From positions 569,001-633,000 of the forward strand of contig NZ_CP115543.1 in assembly GCF_031834615.1 (NCBI RefSeq): a stretch of DNA of 64,000 nt, given 5' to 3'. The DNA is from Stenotrophomonas aracearum (lineage in GTDB: Bacteria; Pseudomonadota; Gammaproteobacteria; Xanthomonadales; Xanthomonadaceae). The stretch's first letter is position 1. Every line of letters starts with the position of its first letter. Shown one piece after another: positions 8,787 through 20,226 of the stretch. The translations under genes and the position numbers were made by a program. The notes beneath the pieces are model-generated. The model did not search any database and was not told the DNA's origin. It saw only the letters and a list, made by a program, of their open reading frames with translations.

Positions 8787-9641
8787 TTACTTGACCGTCT
8801 TCAGGTGGGCTTCGAACTCGCTGAAGCCCGGGCGCACGTTCGACGGCAGGGTCTTGCGGGCGAATTCCAGCGCGATCTTCGGGTTGTAGCCGCGCAGGCA
8901 GGCCAGCAGGGCGGTCTTCACCGACTCGTAGATGCGGCTGTCCTGTTCGGCGCGCGCTTCCACGGCGGCGGCCAGCGGGCTGACGAAGCCGTACGCCATC
9001 AGGATGCCCAGGAAGGTACCCACCAGGGCGCCGGCCACGTGCGCGCCCACTTCCTCGATCGCACCACCGATGGAGCCCATGGTGATCACGATGCCCAGCA
9101 CCGCGGCGACGATACCGAAGCCGGGCAGGCCGTCGGAGACCTTGTTGAGCGCGGCCGAGGGCTGCATGGCTTCGGCATGGTGCTTTTCCAGCTCCATTTC
9201 CAGCAGCGGTTCCAGTTCGTGCGGCTCGATGTTGCTGCCGATCATCAGGCGCAGGCAGTCAGTGATGAAGTCCACCAGGTGGTGGTCGGACTGCACCTTG
9301 GGGTAGTTGGCGAAGATGGCGCTGTCGGCCGGGCGCTCGACATGGTCTTCCAGCGCCATGAAGCCCTCGCGGCGGGCCTTGTTGAGCAGTTCGTAGAGCA
9401 GGCTGAGGACGTCGATGTAGTCCTGCTGCTTGTAGCGCGGGCCCTTGAACACGCCGATCGAGGCCTGCAGGGTCTGCTTGACCGTCTTGATCGGGGTGCC
9501 GACCAGGAACGCGCCCAGCGCCGCGCCGCCGATGATGACCAGCTCATAGGGCTGCCACAGGGCGCCCAGCTTGCCGTGCGCGCCGACGTAGCCGCCGAGC
9601 ACGCTGATGATGACGATGAGGAAACCGACAATGATGAGCAT
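8787..9641 (-). CDS. motA: Flagellar motor stator protein MotA
   Basis: MotA, the four-TM half of the MotAB stator; 284 residues. It begins MLIIVGFLIVIISVLGGYV, has a second TM (ELVIIGGAALGAFLVGTP), a cytosolic loop with the conserved charged patch around FMALEDHVERP, and the paired C-terminal TM segments (LPGFGIVAAVLGIVITMG and HVAGALVGTFLGILMAYG). A GTG 39 bases upstream is in frame, but ATG 9641 gives the conserved start. motA-motB form an operon. No other flagellar gene is in the window. Confidence 0.95.
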   Translation of the reverse strand: MLIIVGFLIVIISVLGGYVGAHGKLGALWQPYELVIIGGAALGAFLVGTPIKTVKQTLQASIGVFKGPRYKQQDYIDVLSLLYELLNKARREGFMALEDHVERPADSAIFANYPKVQSDHHLVDFITDCLRLMIGSNIEPHELEPLLEMELEKHHAEAMQPSAALNKVSDGLPGFGIVAAVLGIVITMGSIGGAIEEVGAHVAGALVGTFLGILMAYGFVSPLAAAVEARAEQDSRIYESVKTALLACLRGYNPKIALEFARKTLPSNVRPGFSEFEAHLKTVK

Positions 9642-9731
9642 GGTGCGGACGCGGAGGTGGGGATACCTCGTTGTCGGCACCAGGTGAAGGTTTCTGAAGG
9701 GTGGCGTCCGTTCGACGTCACACTTTTGAGA

Positions 9732-10199
9732 TCAGCCGGCCGGTTCCGCCTCGGCCCCGCCGCGCTGCAGGGGATCCGGATACGGCTCGCCATTGGGGGT
9801 GAACGACAGCGAGACCGAGTTGAGGCAGTGCCGCTCCAGGCTCGGCAGCGGGCCGTCCGGGAACACATGGCCCAGATGGCTGTCACAGCGCGCACAGACG
9901 ATCTCGGTACGGACCATGCCATGACTGGTGTCACGGATTTCACGCACGTGGGCCGGGTCGAACGGGGCGAAGAAGCTCGGCCAGCCGGTGCCGGAGTCGA
10001 ACTTGGTGCTGGAACGGAACAGCGGCAGGCCGCACAGCCGGCAGCAGTAGACGCCGTCCTGCTTGTTGTCCAGGAACACGCCGCAGAACGGACGTTCGGT
10101 ACCGTGCTGGATCAGCACGGCCCGCTCGTCTGCGCTGAGACCGGCAATCAGCGCCTGGCGCTGGGCATCGCTGGGCGGGGTGAGGTCGAAAGCAGTCAT
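9732..10199 (-). CDS. msrB: Peptide-methionine (R)-S-oxide reductase, cytosolic
   Basis: MsrB, reducing the R epimer of methionine sulfoxide in proteins; 155 residues, no signal peptide. Zinc CxxC pairs are visible at C53/C56 (CRLC) and C102/C105 (CARC). The [12 protein letters not shown] core and the RHCLNSVSL block with catalytic C125 are present. ATG 10199 is chosen for family length. A second, exported MsrB is encoded at 32079-32618. Confidence 0.94.
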   Translation of the reverse strand: MTAFDLTPPSDAQRQALIAGLSADERAVLIQHGTERPFCGVFLDNKQDGVYCCRLCGLPLFRSSTKFDSGTGWPSFFAPFDPAHVREIRDTSHGMVRTEIVCARCDSHLGHVFPDGPLPSLERHCLNSVSLSFTPNGEPYPDPLQRGGAEAEPAG

Positions 10200-10324
10200 G
10201 GGCGGTCCTCGTAGGGGTGACGGCAAGATGGGGGCGGGCGGCGCCCTGGACAAGCGAAGGTGTTCATGGTGCTGACACGCGCGCTGGCGCAGGGTGAATG
10301 CCTGTCCCGTCGTGAGCACGTGCC

Positions 10325-10732
10325 ATGAAACATCTTTCCCGCCTGGCCCTGTCCCTGCTGGCGCTGCTGCCGCTGGTCGCAGCAGCGCAGATCGCCGCGC
10401 CGCGCAAACCCACCGACACCCGGCCGGTGACCGCTCCCACGCCGACCCAGCCTGCGCGTCCCGCAGATACCCTGTCCGCGCCACCGCAGCCGGTAACAGC
10501 GCCGGTACAGGGCATGCAGCCGCCGCGCACGCAGCCGATCCAGAGCCAGGGCCCGGCGCGCGTGGTGCCGCCTGCGCCACCGGCCAGCACCGCACCCGTC
10601 AAGGTGTATGACCGCAACGGACGCATCGTGCCGGGCATGCAGCAGGCGGGGCCGAACCGCGTGCTCGATACGCGCACCGGGCGTTACTACGATTCCGTGC
10701 CGACCGGTGATGGACAGCGCGTCAAGCCGTGA
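10325..10732 (+). CDS. Secreted proline-rich protein
   Basis: A 135-residue exported protein: a Lys-containing n-region, a Leu/Ala hydrophobic core and an AAAAQ signal-peptidase site near residue 21. The mature part starts with about 60 residues rich in Pro, Thr, Ala and Gln and ends in a compact segment ([24 protein letters not shown]...TGRYYDS) that looks folded. No family is recognised. It is divergent from msrB. Confidence 0.75.
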   Translation: MKHLSRLALSLLALLPLVAAAQIAAPRKPTDTRPVTAPTPTQPARPADTLSAPPQPVTAPVQGMQPPRTQPIQSQGPARVVPPAPPASTAPVKVYDRNGRIVPGMQQAGPNRVLDTRTGRYYDSVPTGDGQRVKP

Positions 10733-10879
10733 TGCATGAACGCTTTACCAACGCAGGCCCTCAGTCAGCGGTGTCAACGTTTCACCTCACTGATTTTTCG
10801 CCTGTGATTAACCGGTTTTGCGGGATTCTGTACATGCGCCGCAACACCGCGCATCCCAACGGTAGAAGGTGTAATTCTT

Positions 10880-11044
10880 ATGGCTAACCAGCAGAACCAG
10901 AATCCCGGCAAGTCGCCGCAGGACCAGCAGGGCCAGCAGAACCAGAAACCCGGCCAGCAGAACCAGCAGCAGTGGGATCAGCAGAACCAGAAGGGTGGCA
11001 AGCAGCAGGATCAACGCAACCCGGACCAGAAACAGCAGCGTTGA
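10880..11044 (+). CDS. 54-residue Gln-rich low-complexity protein
   Basis: A small ORF with a good ribosome site (AAGGTG, 8 bases upstream). The product is 54 residues, of which 23 are Gln and 7 Asn, with repeated QQNQ and NPG/KPG units and only one aromatic residue (Trp). It lacks a signal peptide and is predicted to be disordered and hydrophilic. It resembles short stress-linked hydrophilins only in general character. It could be real or a low-complexity accident; the ribosome site and clean start/stop favour a gene. Confidence 0.6.
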   Translation: MANQQNQNPGKSPQDQQGQQNQKPGQQNQQQWDQQNQKGGKQQDQRNPDQKQQR

Positions 11045-11106
11045 TGCGCTGGTAACAGCTCCGAGGGCGGTGCGCATGAGCGCGCCGCCCTTCTGCTGTG
11101 CGCCGA

Positions 11107-11586
11107 TCAATCCGGAATGGGCAGGGTCAGCGTTTCCTTGACCTCTTCCATCACGATGTAGCTCTTCGATTCGCGCACGTGCGGCAGCGTCAGCAGGGTG
11201 CTGCCGAGAAGCTTGCGGTACGAGGCCATCTCGCTGATGCGCGCCTTCAGCAGGTAATCGAAATCGCCGGAGACGAGATGGCACTCCAGCACGTTGGGCA
11301 ACTTCAGCGCCGCACGGCGGAACTCCTCGAAGATGTCGCCGGACTTGTAAGCCAGGCTGATCTCCACGAACACCAGCAGGCTGGCCTTGAGGTACTGCGG
11401 GTCGAGCCGGGCGTAGTAGCCGGTGATCGCGCCGTCGCGCTCCAGCCGGCGCACCCGCTCGGTACAGGGGGTGGTCGACAGGCCCACCCGCTCACCCAGT
11501 TCGGTGAACGAAATGCGCCCTTCCTCCTGCAGGATGCGCAGGATCTTGCGGTCGATCTTGTCCAGCTCGCGGGAACGGGCGGCCAT
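11107..11586 (-). CDS. lrp: Lrp/AsnC-family transcriptional regulator
   Basis: Leucine-responsive regulatory protein type, 159 residues (E. coli Lrp is 164). Residues 1-60 hold the winged helix-turn-helix (LDKIDRKILRILQEEGRISFTELGERVGLS), then a TPCTERVRRLERDGAITGYYA hinge and a C-terminal RAM effector domain (LVFVEISL, LECHLVSGDFDYLLKARI). ATG 11586 is preferred to upstream alternatives because it gives the family start. It is divergent from dadA-dadX, which Lrp controls in other proteobacteria, so the 148-base gap probably holds its operators. Confidence 0.92.
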   Translation of the reverse strand: MAARSRELDKIDRKILRILQEEGRISFTELGERVGLSTTPCTERVRRLERDGAITGYYARLDPQYLKASLLVFVEISLAYKSGDIFEEFRRAALKLPNVLECHLVSGDFDYLLKARISEMASYRKLLGSTLLTLPHVRESKSYIVMEEVKETLTLPIPD

Positions 11587-11734
11587 GGCGTCAGCCTCTC
11601 GGGGGTGTTGGCGCGACAATACCCTGCCTGAGTCGCCAAAAACAGATAAATTGCATGGTTTGGCCGGAATATACTTCCTCAATTATGGTCCCGGCACGCT
11701 CCAGTGCAGGGAATGATCCGGTTGGAGAGGTCTC
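11587..11734. promoter_or_regulatory. lrp-dadA divergent promoter region
   Basis: The only AT-rich stretch nearby (CAAAAACAGATAAATTG, then GGAATATACTTCCTCAATTATGG) lies at about 11636-11690 between the divergent lrp and dadA genes. It is a plausible place for both promoters and for Lrp binding. GGAGAGG before the dadA ATG is its ribosome site. Confidence 0.5.
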
Positions 11735-13048
11735 ATGCGCGTTCTAGTCCTTGGCAGTGGGGTAATCGGCACGACCAGTGCCTGGTACCTGCGGCAGGCC
11801 GGGTTTGAAGTCACCGTGGTCGACCGGCAGCCCGGTCCGGCCCTGGAAACCAGCTTCGCCAATGCCGGCCAGCTCTCGTTCGGCTACACCTCGCCGTGGG
11901 CCGCCCCGGGCGTGCCGCTCAAGGCGGTGAAGTGGCTGTTCTCCGAACACGCGCCGCTGGCGATCCGCCCCGGGCTGGACCTCAACCAGTACCGCTGGCT
12001 GGCGCAGATGCTGCGCAACTGCACGCACGAGCGCTACGCGATCAACAAGGCGCGCATGGTGCGCATGTCCGAGTACAGCCGCGACTGCCTCAACGAGCTG
12101 CGCACCGAGACCGGCATCGAGTTCGAAGGCCGCGACCTGGGCACCACCCAGCTGTTCCGTACCCAGCAGCAGCTGGACGCCTCCGCGCAGGACATCGAAG
12201 TGCTGGCCCAGTACGGCGTGCCGTATGAAGTGCTGGACCGCGCCGGCATCATCGCCCACGAACCGGCATTGGCCAGCGTGGCCGACACGCTGGTTGGCGC
12301 GCTGTGGCTGCCGCGCGACCAGACCGGCGACTGCCAGCTGTTCACCCGCCGCCTGGCGCAGATGGCCATGGACGCCGGGGTGGAATTCCGCTTCGACCAG
12401 GACATCGCCGGGCTGGTCACCGATGGCGACCGCATCACCGGCGTGCGCATCGACGGCAAGGTGGAAACCGCCGACCGCTACGTGGTCGCGCTGGGCAGCT
12501 ACTCGCCGTCGCTGGTGGCGCCGCTGGGCATGCACCTGCCGGTGTACCCGCTGAAGGGCTACTCGCTGACCCTGCCGATCACCAATGCGGCGATGGCGCC
12601 GACCTCGACCATCCTGGACGAGAGCTACAAGGTGGCGGTGACCCGTTTCGACGACCGCATCCGCGTGGGTGGCATGGCCGAAGTGGGCGGGTTCGACCTG
12701 TCGCTGTCGCCGCGCCGCCGCGCCACCCTGGAAAAGGTGGTGCGCGACCTGTACCCGGACGGCGGCGACCTCTCGCGCGCCGAGTTCTGGACCGGCCTGC
12801 GCCCGGCCACCCCGGACGGCACGCCGGTGATCGGCGCCACCCCGTACCGCAACCTGTTCCTCAACACCGGCCACGGCACGCTGGGCTGGACCATGGCCTG
12901 CGGTTCGGGCCGTTACCTGGCCGACCTGATGAGCGCGCGCCAGCCGCAGATCAGCACCGAAGGCCTGGATATCTTCCGTTATGGCGGCCACCACGCCGCG
13001 TCCGTCCAACACAGTGAACCCAAAGCATGCGTCCAGCCCGCGCGTTGA
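11735..13048 (+). CDS. dadA: D-amino acid dehydrogenase small subunit
   Basis: FAD-dependent, membrane-associated D-amino acid (mainly D-alanine) dehydrogenase, feeding electrons to the quinone pool and giving pyruvate. It has 437 residues. The dinucleotide-binding loop is at the start ([29 protein letters not shown]), followed by the DadA signature [22 protein letters not shown]. The C-terminal FAD contact [21 protein letters not shown] is intact. Its 3' end overlaps the dadX start by 22 bases, so the two form an operon: racemase makes D-alanine and DadA oxidises it. Confidence 0.96.
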   Translation: MRVLVLGSGVIGTTSAWYLRQAGFEVTVVDRQPGPALETSFANAGQLSFGYTSPWAAPGVPLKAVKWLFSEHAPLAIRPGLDLNQYRWLAQMLRNCTHERYAINKARMVRMSEYSRDCLNELRTETGIEFEGRDLGTTQLFRTQQQLDASAQDIEVLAQYGVPYEVLDRAGIIAHEPALASVADTLVGALWLPRDQTGDCQLFTRRLAQMAMDAGVEFRFDQDIAGLVTDGDRITGVRIDGKVETADRYVVALGSYSPSLVAPLGMHLPVYPLKGYSLTLPITNAAMAPTSTILDESYKVAVTRFDDRIRVGGMAEVGGFDLSLSPRRRATLEKVVRDLYPDGGDLSRAEFWTGLRPATPDGTPVIGATPYRNLFLNTGHGTLGWTMACGSGRYLADLMSARQPQISTEGLDIFRYGGHHAASVQHSEPKACVQPAR

Positions 13049-14103
13049 TCGACCTGGATGCGTTGCGCTCCAACTTCCGCCTGGCGCGTGAACTGGGCGG
13101 CGGTCGCAAGACCCTGGCCGCGGTAAAGGCCGACGCCTATGGCCACGGTGCCGTAGCCTGCGCGCGCGCGCTGGACGGCGAGGCCGACGCGTTCGGCGTG
13201 GCCTGCATTGAAGAAGCGCTGGAACTGCGCGCGGCCGGCATCAGCGGCCCGATCCTGCTGCTGGAAGGCTTCTTCGACGCCGACGAGCTGCCACTGATCG
13301 TGCAGCACAAGCTGTGGTTCGCGGTGGCCGCGCCGTGGCAGGTGGACGCGGTGGAAGCGTTCCAGACCGACGCCACGCTGCAGATCTGGCTGAAGCTGGA
13401 CAGCGGCATGCACCGCCTGGGCCTGGCCCCGGCCGAGTTCCGCGCCGCGCATGCGCGGCTGTCGGCCCTGCCGCAGGTGGCGCCGATGGTGCTGATGAGC
13501 CACATGGCCCGCGCCGACGAACTGGACAGCCCGCGCACGCGCGAACAGGCCGACCTGTTCGCCGCCACCATTGAAGGTCTGGCCGGCGAAACCAGCCTGT
13601 GCAACTCGCCGGCCCTGCTGGGCTGGCCGGACGTGCGCAGCGACTGGGTGCGCCCGGGCCTGATGCTGTACGGGGCCAACCCGCTGGCCGCGCACAATGC
13701 CTACACCGAGCGCCTGCGCCCGGTGATGACCATGCAGTCGAAGATCTTCGCCACCCGCGAGATCGCCGCCGGCGAACCGGTCGGCTACGGCGCCCGCTTC
13801 GTCGCCGAACGCCCGACCCGGGTCGGCGTGGTGGCGCTGGGCTATGCCGATGGCTACCCGCAGTTCGCCCCGAACGGCACCCCGGTGCAGATCGACGGCC
13901 AGCCCGGCCACCTGATCGGCCGGGTCTCGATGGACATGCTCACCGTGGACCTCACCGACCTGCCGCAGGCCGGGGTGGGCAGCACCGTCACCCTGTGGGG
14001 CGACGCGCCCCGCCTGGACGTGCTGGCCCCGCTGTGCAAGGTCAGCGCGTACCAGCTGCCGTGCGCGGTCAAGCGCGTGGCGCGGGTCCTCAGCGGCGGC
14101 TAG
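13027..14103 (+). CDS. dadX: Catabolic alanine racemase
   Basis: PLP-dependent alanine racemase of fold type III, 358 residues. The PLP lysine is K34 in [10 protein letters not shown], and the C-terminal catalytic tyrosine lies in [16 protein letters not shown]. Its overlap with dadA and the divergent lrp make the catabolic role (L-Ala to D-Ala for DadA) the best reading, though such enzymes can also supply D-alanine for the cell wall. Its 3' end overlaps the convergent DUF3016 gene by 14 bases. Confidence 0.95.
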   Translation: MRPARALIDLDALRSNFRLARELGGGRKTLAAVKADAYGHGAVACARALDGEADAFGVACIEEALELRAAGISGPILLLEGFFDADELPLIVQHKLWFAVAAPWQVDAVEAFQTDATLQIWLKLDSGMHRLGLAPAEFRAAHARLSALPQVAPMVLMSHMARADELDSPRTREQADLFAATIEGLAGETSLCNSPALLGWPDVRSDWVRPGLMLYGANPLAAHNAYTERLRPVMTMQSKIFATREIAAGEPVGYGARFVAERPTRVGVVALGYADGYPQFAPNGTPVQIDGQPGHLIGRVSMDMLTVDLTDLPQAGVGSTVTLWGDAPRLDVLAPLCKVSAYQLPCAVKRVARVLSGG

Positions 14104-14656
14104 ACGGCGAGGGCAGCAGGCGGCGCAGCCAGTCGTCCAGCAGGCGCTTCTCGAAGCGCAGCGGGTCGTTGTTGCTGAGCAGCCCGGTGTTGGTCAGGTA
14201 GCCCATGTCGATCAGCTTCTCATCGCCCTGCTGCAGCACCGCGCCCTGCGCATCGCGCAGGGTGAAGGTGAGGCTGATCCGCGGCGGATAGATGTTGCGC
14301 ATGATCCGGATGTCGTTGCCGCGCGGGCCGTTCTGCGGCTCGAAATCACCGGCCCGCTTGATGTCGGTGATCTTCACGTCCAGGGTCTGGCCCGGCGCCA
14401 GGCGCTTGCTGGCGCTGGTCCGGAGGTAGTCCGCCAGCTGGTACACCCAGTTGCCGCTGCGCGCCTCGAACTGGTTGGAGCTGCTGCGGATCTCGGTGAA
14501 CTGGGCCGGGTCGGTCCACTTCACCTGGACCGGGCTTTCGCCGGTGAGCGCGCGCGGCGCGTCCGGCGCGGTGACCGTGCGGGGCGCGGCCGACGCGCAG
14601 CCCACGAGCAGCATCAGACAGCTCAAAGCACCAGCCAGCAAGGGTTTGCGGTTCAT
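14090..14656 (-). CDS. DUF3016 lipoprotein
   Basis: A 188-residue exported protein with a lipobox-type signal peptide (SCLMLLVGC, lipid attachment at C20). The mature domain matches the DUF3016 pattern: [17 protein letters not shown], a helix before [25 protein letters not shown], and [17 protein letters not shown]. It is probably a periplasmic or outer-membrane-facing lipoprotein of unknown function. It is convergent with dadX, with which its stop region overlaps. Confidence 0.82.
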   Translation of the reverse strand: MNRKPLLAGALSCLMLLVGCASAAPRTVTAPDAPRALTGESPVQVKWTDPAQFTEIRSSSNQFEARSGNWVYQLADYLRTSASKRLAPGQTLDVKITDIKRAGDFEPQNGPRGNDIRIMRNIYPPRISLTFTLRDAQGAVLQQGDEKLIDMGYLTNTGLLSNNDPLRFEKRLLDDWLRRLLPSPSSRR

Positions 14657-14788
14657 GGCACAGCCTCGGTCAGGGTCTTGAAGGAGAGACGCTATGGAGT
14701 GTGATCCTGTTCACGCGACGGAACAATTGCCTTCCACAATACGCCACGGTCCGTCTGGGCATGGTTCACTTACGTCAAAACCGGGCCG

Positions 14789-16891
<2,103 letters not shown>

Positions 16892-16915
16892 AAGAGCCCG
16901 GTTTCCGACAACCCG

Positions 16916-16938
16916 GTAGAGCCACGCCCTGCGTGGCT
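16916..16938. repeat. GTAG repeat, GCCACGC stem type
   Basis: GTAG is followed by AGCCACGC, a CCT loop and GCGTGGCT, a perfect 8-bp stem. It is a single unit between the hybrid kinase and the DUF3247 gene and shares only the leading GTAG and hairpin form with the other repeats. Confidence 0.7.
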
Positions 16939-16959
16939 GTGCAACCCAAAGGATCCAGA

Positions 16960-17250
16960 ATGTCCCGCTATGCCCCCACCATCCACACCCACCAGGCCGA
17001 CATCGCCGCGCTGGAAGCCCTGCTGCCCCAGCTCAAGGGCCAGACCCAGGTGGAAGTGACGCTGAAGGACGGCACCCGCGTGTCCGGCACGGTTGCGGTA
17101 CAGCCCACCGTGCAGCAGTACCGCGATGCGGATGAAAACGAAGGCACCAACGGCGAACTGCGCCTGGACGACCTGAACGACCCGGCCCAGCAGCATCTGC
17201 TGTGGCTGGACCAGATCGCATCGGTCAGCGAGCTGCCGCCGCACCCGTAG
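16960..17250 (+). CDS. DUF3247 family protein
   Basis: A 96-residue protein matching DUF3247, a xanthomonad family with an SH3/Sm-like small beta-barrel fold as far as I recall. Visible core: AALEALLPQLKGQTQVEVTLKDGTRVSGTVAVQPTVQQYRD, then LRLDDLNDPAQQHLLWLDQIASV. ATG 16960 is preferred over an in-frame GTG 27 bases upstream that would read through the GTAG hairpin. Its TAG stop is supplied by the next repeat (17247-17273). Nucleic-acid binding would be an inference. Confidence 0.82.
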   Translation: MSRYAPTIHTHQADIAALEALLPQLKGQTQVEVTLKDGTRVSGTVAVQPTVQQYRDADENEGTNGELRLDDLNDPAQQHLLWLDQIASVSELPPHP

Positions 17251-17273
17251 CGCCGGGCTGGGCCCGGCGCTAC
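17247..17273. repeat. GTAG palindrome between convergent genes
   Basis: GTAGCGCCGGGC, a TGG centre and GCCCGGCGCTAC make an almost perfect 27-base palindrome. It starts inside the last codons of the DUF3247 gene and lies just after the stop of the convergent gene at 17275, so it can form the 3' hairpin of both transcripts. Confidence 0.85.
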
Positions 17274-17274
17274 T

Positions 17275-17538
17275 TCAGTGCTGGAAAACCTCGGGTGTCG
17301 CCTCGAACCGGCGCGCGTACGCACGTTCGTCCGCCACGCGCGACACTTCTTCGTCCGCCAGGTCCGGCGCGCCGTACACCGCGTATGCGACCGCGCCGTC
17401 GTCCTTCTTGCCCACCTGGTGCAGCCGGTACCGCGCGTGCCCGCCGCCGGTGTCTTCCGGGTAATGAACCGGCGGCTGTGCGCCTTCCAGGTCCATCTCG
17501 CTGTTGTCGACCACGCCCCCGACGAACAATGCGCGCAT
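17275..17538 (-). CDS. Conserved hypothetical protein
   Basis: An 87-residue soluble protein of no family that I recognise. It begins MRALFVGGVVDNSEMDLEG and contains a HARYRLHQVGKKDDGAVAYAVYG beta-rich stretch and an acidic helix. It has good coding character in this frame and an AGGTAG ribosome site just upstream of the ATG. It is divergent from rsmC and convergent with the DUF3247 gene. Confidence 0.7.
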   Translation of the reverse strand: MRALFVGGVVDNSEMDLEGAQPPVHYPEDTGGGHARYRLHQVGKKDDGAVAYAVYGAPDLADEEVSRVADERAYARRFEATPEVFQH

Positions 17539-17690
17539 GAGCTACCTCCGTTGCAAGTGAGCCTTCACCCTGACCGACGGCATGTTGCGGTGGCATCAAG
17601 ACAGCGTTGAATAAACGCAAATCGCGACAGGAACGAGGCGGATCGGGCAAAACGTTAGAATGGCGGTCACTTTTCAAGATCTGCCCCCGC

Positions 17691-18773
17691 ATGGCTGCCC
17701 AGCACGACGCTCCCCTGGAAACCCTGTTCCTGCCTTTCGGCGGCGCGCTGACCTGGCCGGCCGGTCCGGTGCTGTTCCTGCGCGCCCGCGACGGTTGGCC
17801 GCTGCGTGAACGCGCGCAGCCGGGCCAGCTGGTCTGCGAACAGAGCTTCCGCCCGTTCGCCGACGCGCTGGAAGCCAGTGGCTGGACCGTGCGTGATGAG
17901 CAGCAGCTGGGCGAGGACGCGACCCGCTACGCCGTGGTGCTGGTGCTGCCGCCGCGCCAGCGCGAGGAAGCCCGCGCCCTGTTTGCCCGGGCCCTGGCCC
18001 TGGCCGCCCCGGGCGGCATCGTGGTGGCCTGCCAGCACAACAACGAAGGCGCGCGCTCTGGCGAAGGCGACCTGCAGCAGCTGGCCGGGCTGGGCGGCAA
18101 GATGACCAAGAACCACTGCCGGGTTTACTGGACCGCGCCGCTCAACGGCCAGCACGACGCCGCGCTGGCCCAGCGCTGGGCCGCGCTGGACGCGCCGCGC
18201 GCGATCCTGAGCGGGCGCTTCCAGAGCCGCCCCGGCATCTTTGCCTGGGACCGGATCGACCCGGCGTCCGCCCTGCTGGTGGAGCAGCTGCCGGCCGATC
18301 TGGCCGGGCGCGGCGCCGACCTCGGCGCGGGTTACGGCTACCTCTCCACCGAGGTGCTGCAGCGCTGCCCGCAGGTGACCGGACTGGACCTGTTCGAGGC
18401 CGAAGGCCGCGCGCTGGCGCTTGCCCGGGAGAACCTCGAGAAGCTGGCCTCGCCGGCCAAGCTCGGCTTCCACTGGCATGACGTCACCGCTGGCGTGCAG
18501 GGCCAGTACGACTTCATCGTGACCAACCCGCCGTTCCACACCCCATCGCGTGGCGACCGCCCGGACATCGGCCGTCGCTTCATTGCCGTGGCCGCCGAGG
18601 CGCTGCGCCCGGGCGGGCGAATGTGGCTGGTGGCCAACCGCCACCTGCCGTACGAGCAGATCCTCAATGAAAGCTTCGGCGACGTGCGCGTCGCCGCCGA
18701 GCGCGATGGCTTCAAGCTGATCGAAGCGACCAAGGCCAAGGCGGCTCCGGTCCGCAGCGGGAAGCGCGCATGA
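17691..18773 (+). CDS. rsmC: 16S rRNA (guanine-N2)-methyltransferase, RsmC type
   Basis: Probable RsmC, which methylates G1207 of 16S rRNA in the 30S subunit; 360 residues (E. coli 343). A divergent N-terminal methyltransferase-like half precedes the SAM-binding half with RGADLGAGYGYLSTEVL, and the catalytic motif IV, IVTNPPFHTPSRGDR. ATG 17691 is chosen because it starts the MAAQHDAPLETLFLPF homologous block; the open frame upstream covers the promoter region. It overlaps rsuA by ATGA, giving a small-subunit rRNA modification pair. Confidence 0.9.
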   Translation: MAAQHDAPLETLFLPFGGALTWPAGPVLFLRARDGWPLRERAQPGQLVCEQSFRPFADALEASGWTVRDEQQLGEDATRYAVVLVLPPRQREEARALFARALALAAPGGIVVACQHNNEGARSGEGDLQQLAGLGGKMTKNHCRVYWTAPLNGQHDAALAQRWAALDAPRAILSGRFQSRPGIFAWDRIDPASALLVEQLPADLAGRGADLGAGYGYLSTEVLQRCPQVTGLDLFEAEGRALALARENLEKLASPAKLGFHWHDVTAGVQGQYDFIVTNPPFHTPSRGDRPDIGRRFIAVAAEALRPGGRMWLVANRHLPYEQILNESFGDVRVAAERDGFKLIEATKAKAAPVRSGKRA

Positions 18774-19474
18774 AGCTGGTGAAGCTGCTGGCCAACCTCG
18801 GCTATGGCAGCCGCAAGCAGGTCCAGCTGATGTTCCGCGAAGGCCTGGTGACCGACGCCGAAGGCGAGGTGCTGTATGCCGACGACCAGGTCGAGCACGC
18901 CGCGATCCGCGTTGAAGGCGAGCCGCTGGACCCGCCGGCGGGGCTGACCCTGATGCTGCACAAGCCGCGCGACTACACCTGTTCGACCAAGGACAAGGGC
19001 CGGCTGATCTACGACCTGCTGCCGCCGCGTTACCGCGAGCGCTCGCCGCTGCTGTCGTCGGTGGGCCGGCTGGACCGCGACACCAGCGGGCTGCTGCTGA
19101 TGACCGACGACGGCGCGTTGCTGCACCGGATCGTCTCGCCCAAATCGCGCCTGGACAAGGCCTACCAGGTGACCCTGGCGCAGGACCTGCACGGCGACGA
19201 GGCCGCGCGCTTCGCCAGCGGCAGCTTGATGTTGCAATCAGACGACAAGCCGCTGCTGCCGGCCGAGCTGCATGTGCGTTCGCCGCGCGAAGCCGAGCTG
19301 GTCCTGCACGAAGGTCGCTACCACCAGGCACGGCGCATGTTCGCCGCGGTGGGCAACCACGTGCAGGCGCTGCACCGCAGCCGCATTGGCGGGCTGTCGC
19401 TGGGCGACCTGCCGGAAGGCGAGTGGCGCATCCTCGATGCGGCCGACCTGGAAACGCTGTTCAACGTGCCATGA
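18770..19474 (+). CDS. rsuA: 16S rRNA pseudouridine synthase, RsuA type
   Basis: RsuA-type pseudouridine synthase (position 516 in E. coli 16S rRNA), 234 residues. An S4-like N-terminal domain (KLLANLGYGSRKQVQLMFREGLVT) precedes the catalytic domain with GRLDRDTSGLLL; the catalytic aspartate falls at D102, as in E. coli RsuA. Later motifs RLDKAYQVTL and GRYHQARRMFAAVGNHV are intact. It starts inside the rsmC stop (ATGA) and its own stop overlaps the next start (ATGA). Confidence 0.92.
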   Translation: MKLVKLLANLGYGSRKQVQLMFREGLVTDAEGEVLYADDQVEHAAIRVEGEPLDPPAGLTLMLHKPRDYTCSTKDKGRLIYDLLPPRYRERSPLLSSVGRLDRDTSGLLLMTDDGALLHRIVSPKSRLDKAYQVTLAQDLHGDEAARFASGSLMLQSDDKPLLPAELHVRSPREAELVLHEGRYHQARRMFAAVGNHVQALHRSRIGGLSLGDLPEGEWRILDAADLETLFNVP

Positions 19475-20151
19475 CCCTGATCGCCGCGCTGCCGTTCCTG
19501 CCCGAGGCGGTCATCTTCGACATGGATGGCCTGATGATCGACAGCGAGCGGGTGTCCATCGCCTGCTGGTCGCAGGCGGCGCAGGAGCTGCAGCTGCCGT
19601 TCGCGGATGACTTCTGGCTGGGGCTGGTCGGGCTGGGCGACCGCGACTGCGAACAGCTGCTGCTGCAGCACATCAGCGCCGACCAGGTGGCCGCGTTGTA
19701 CGCGCGCTGCCACGACCTGTACGAAGCGCGCACCCAGCAGGGCCTGCCGCTGCGCCCGGGCATCATGGAGCTCCTGCAGCTGCTGCAGGCGCACGGCATT
19801 CCGCGCGCGGTGGCCACCTCCACCCGGCAGCCGCGCGCCAACCGCAAGCTGGCTGCGGCCGGCCTGCTGCCGTACTTCGACCACGTGGTCACCAGCGATC
19901 AGGTCGCCCACCCCAAGCCGGCGCCGGACATCTACCTGCTGGCCGCGCACAAGCTGGGCAAGGACCCCGCGCGCTGCCTGGCGCTGGAAGACTCCCCGGC
20001 CGGTACCCGCGCCGCGCTCGCGGCCGGCATGACCGCGATCCAGGTGCCCGACCTGGTGCACCCCGACGAAGCGCTGCGTGCCCTCGGCCACCGCATCGTC
20101 GATTCCCTGCACGACGCCCACGCATTGCTGCTGCCGCTGTTGTCGCGCTGA
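19471..20151 (+). CDS. HAD-family phosphatase (subfamily IA)
   Basis: Haloacid-dehalogenase phosphatase, 226 residues, with motif I DMDGLMIDSE, a helical cap, motif II VATSTRQP, the motif III lysine in HPKPAPDIY and motif IV ALEDSPAGTRAA. It resembles sugar-phosphate or beta-phosphoglucomutase-like members, but the substrate cannot be read. ATG 19471 overlaps the rsuA stop, so it belongs to the same transcript. Confidence 0.88.
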   Translation: MTLIAALPFLPEAVIFDMDGLMIDSERVSIACWSQAAQELQLPFADDFWLGLVGLGDRDCEQLLLQHISADQVAALYARCHDLYEARTQQGLPLRPGIMELLQLLQAHGIPRAVATSTRQPRANRKLAAAGLLPYFDHVVTSDQVAHPKPAPDIYLLAAHKLGKDPARCLALEDSPAGTRAALAAGMTAIQVPDLVHPDEALRALGHRIVDSLHDAHALLLPLLSR

Positions 20152-20178
20152 GTCGCATGCACAGAGATGCACACACAA

Positions 20179-20203
20179 AAAACCCGGCACATGGCCGGGT
20201 TTT
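20179..20203. terminator. Bidirectional intrinsic terminator
   Basis: AAAACCCGGC, an ACATG loop and GCCGGGTTTT make a 10-bp stem with A and T tracts on both sides. It lies between the convergent HAD phosphatase and fabB genes and should work in both directions. Confidence 0.9.
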
Positions 20204-20226
20204 CTGTTCACGCGGAACGTCGGCCA

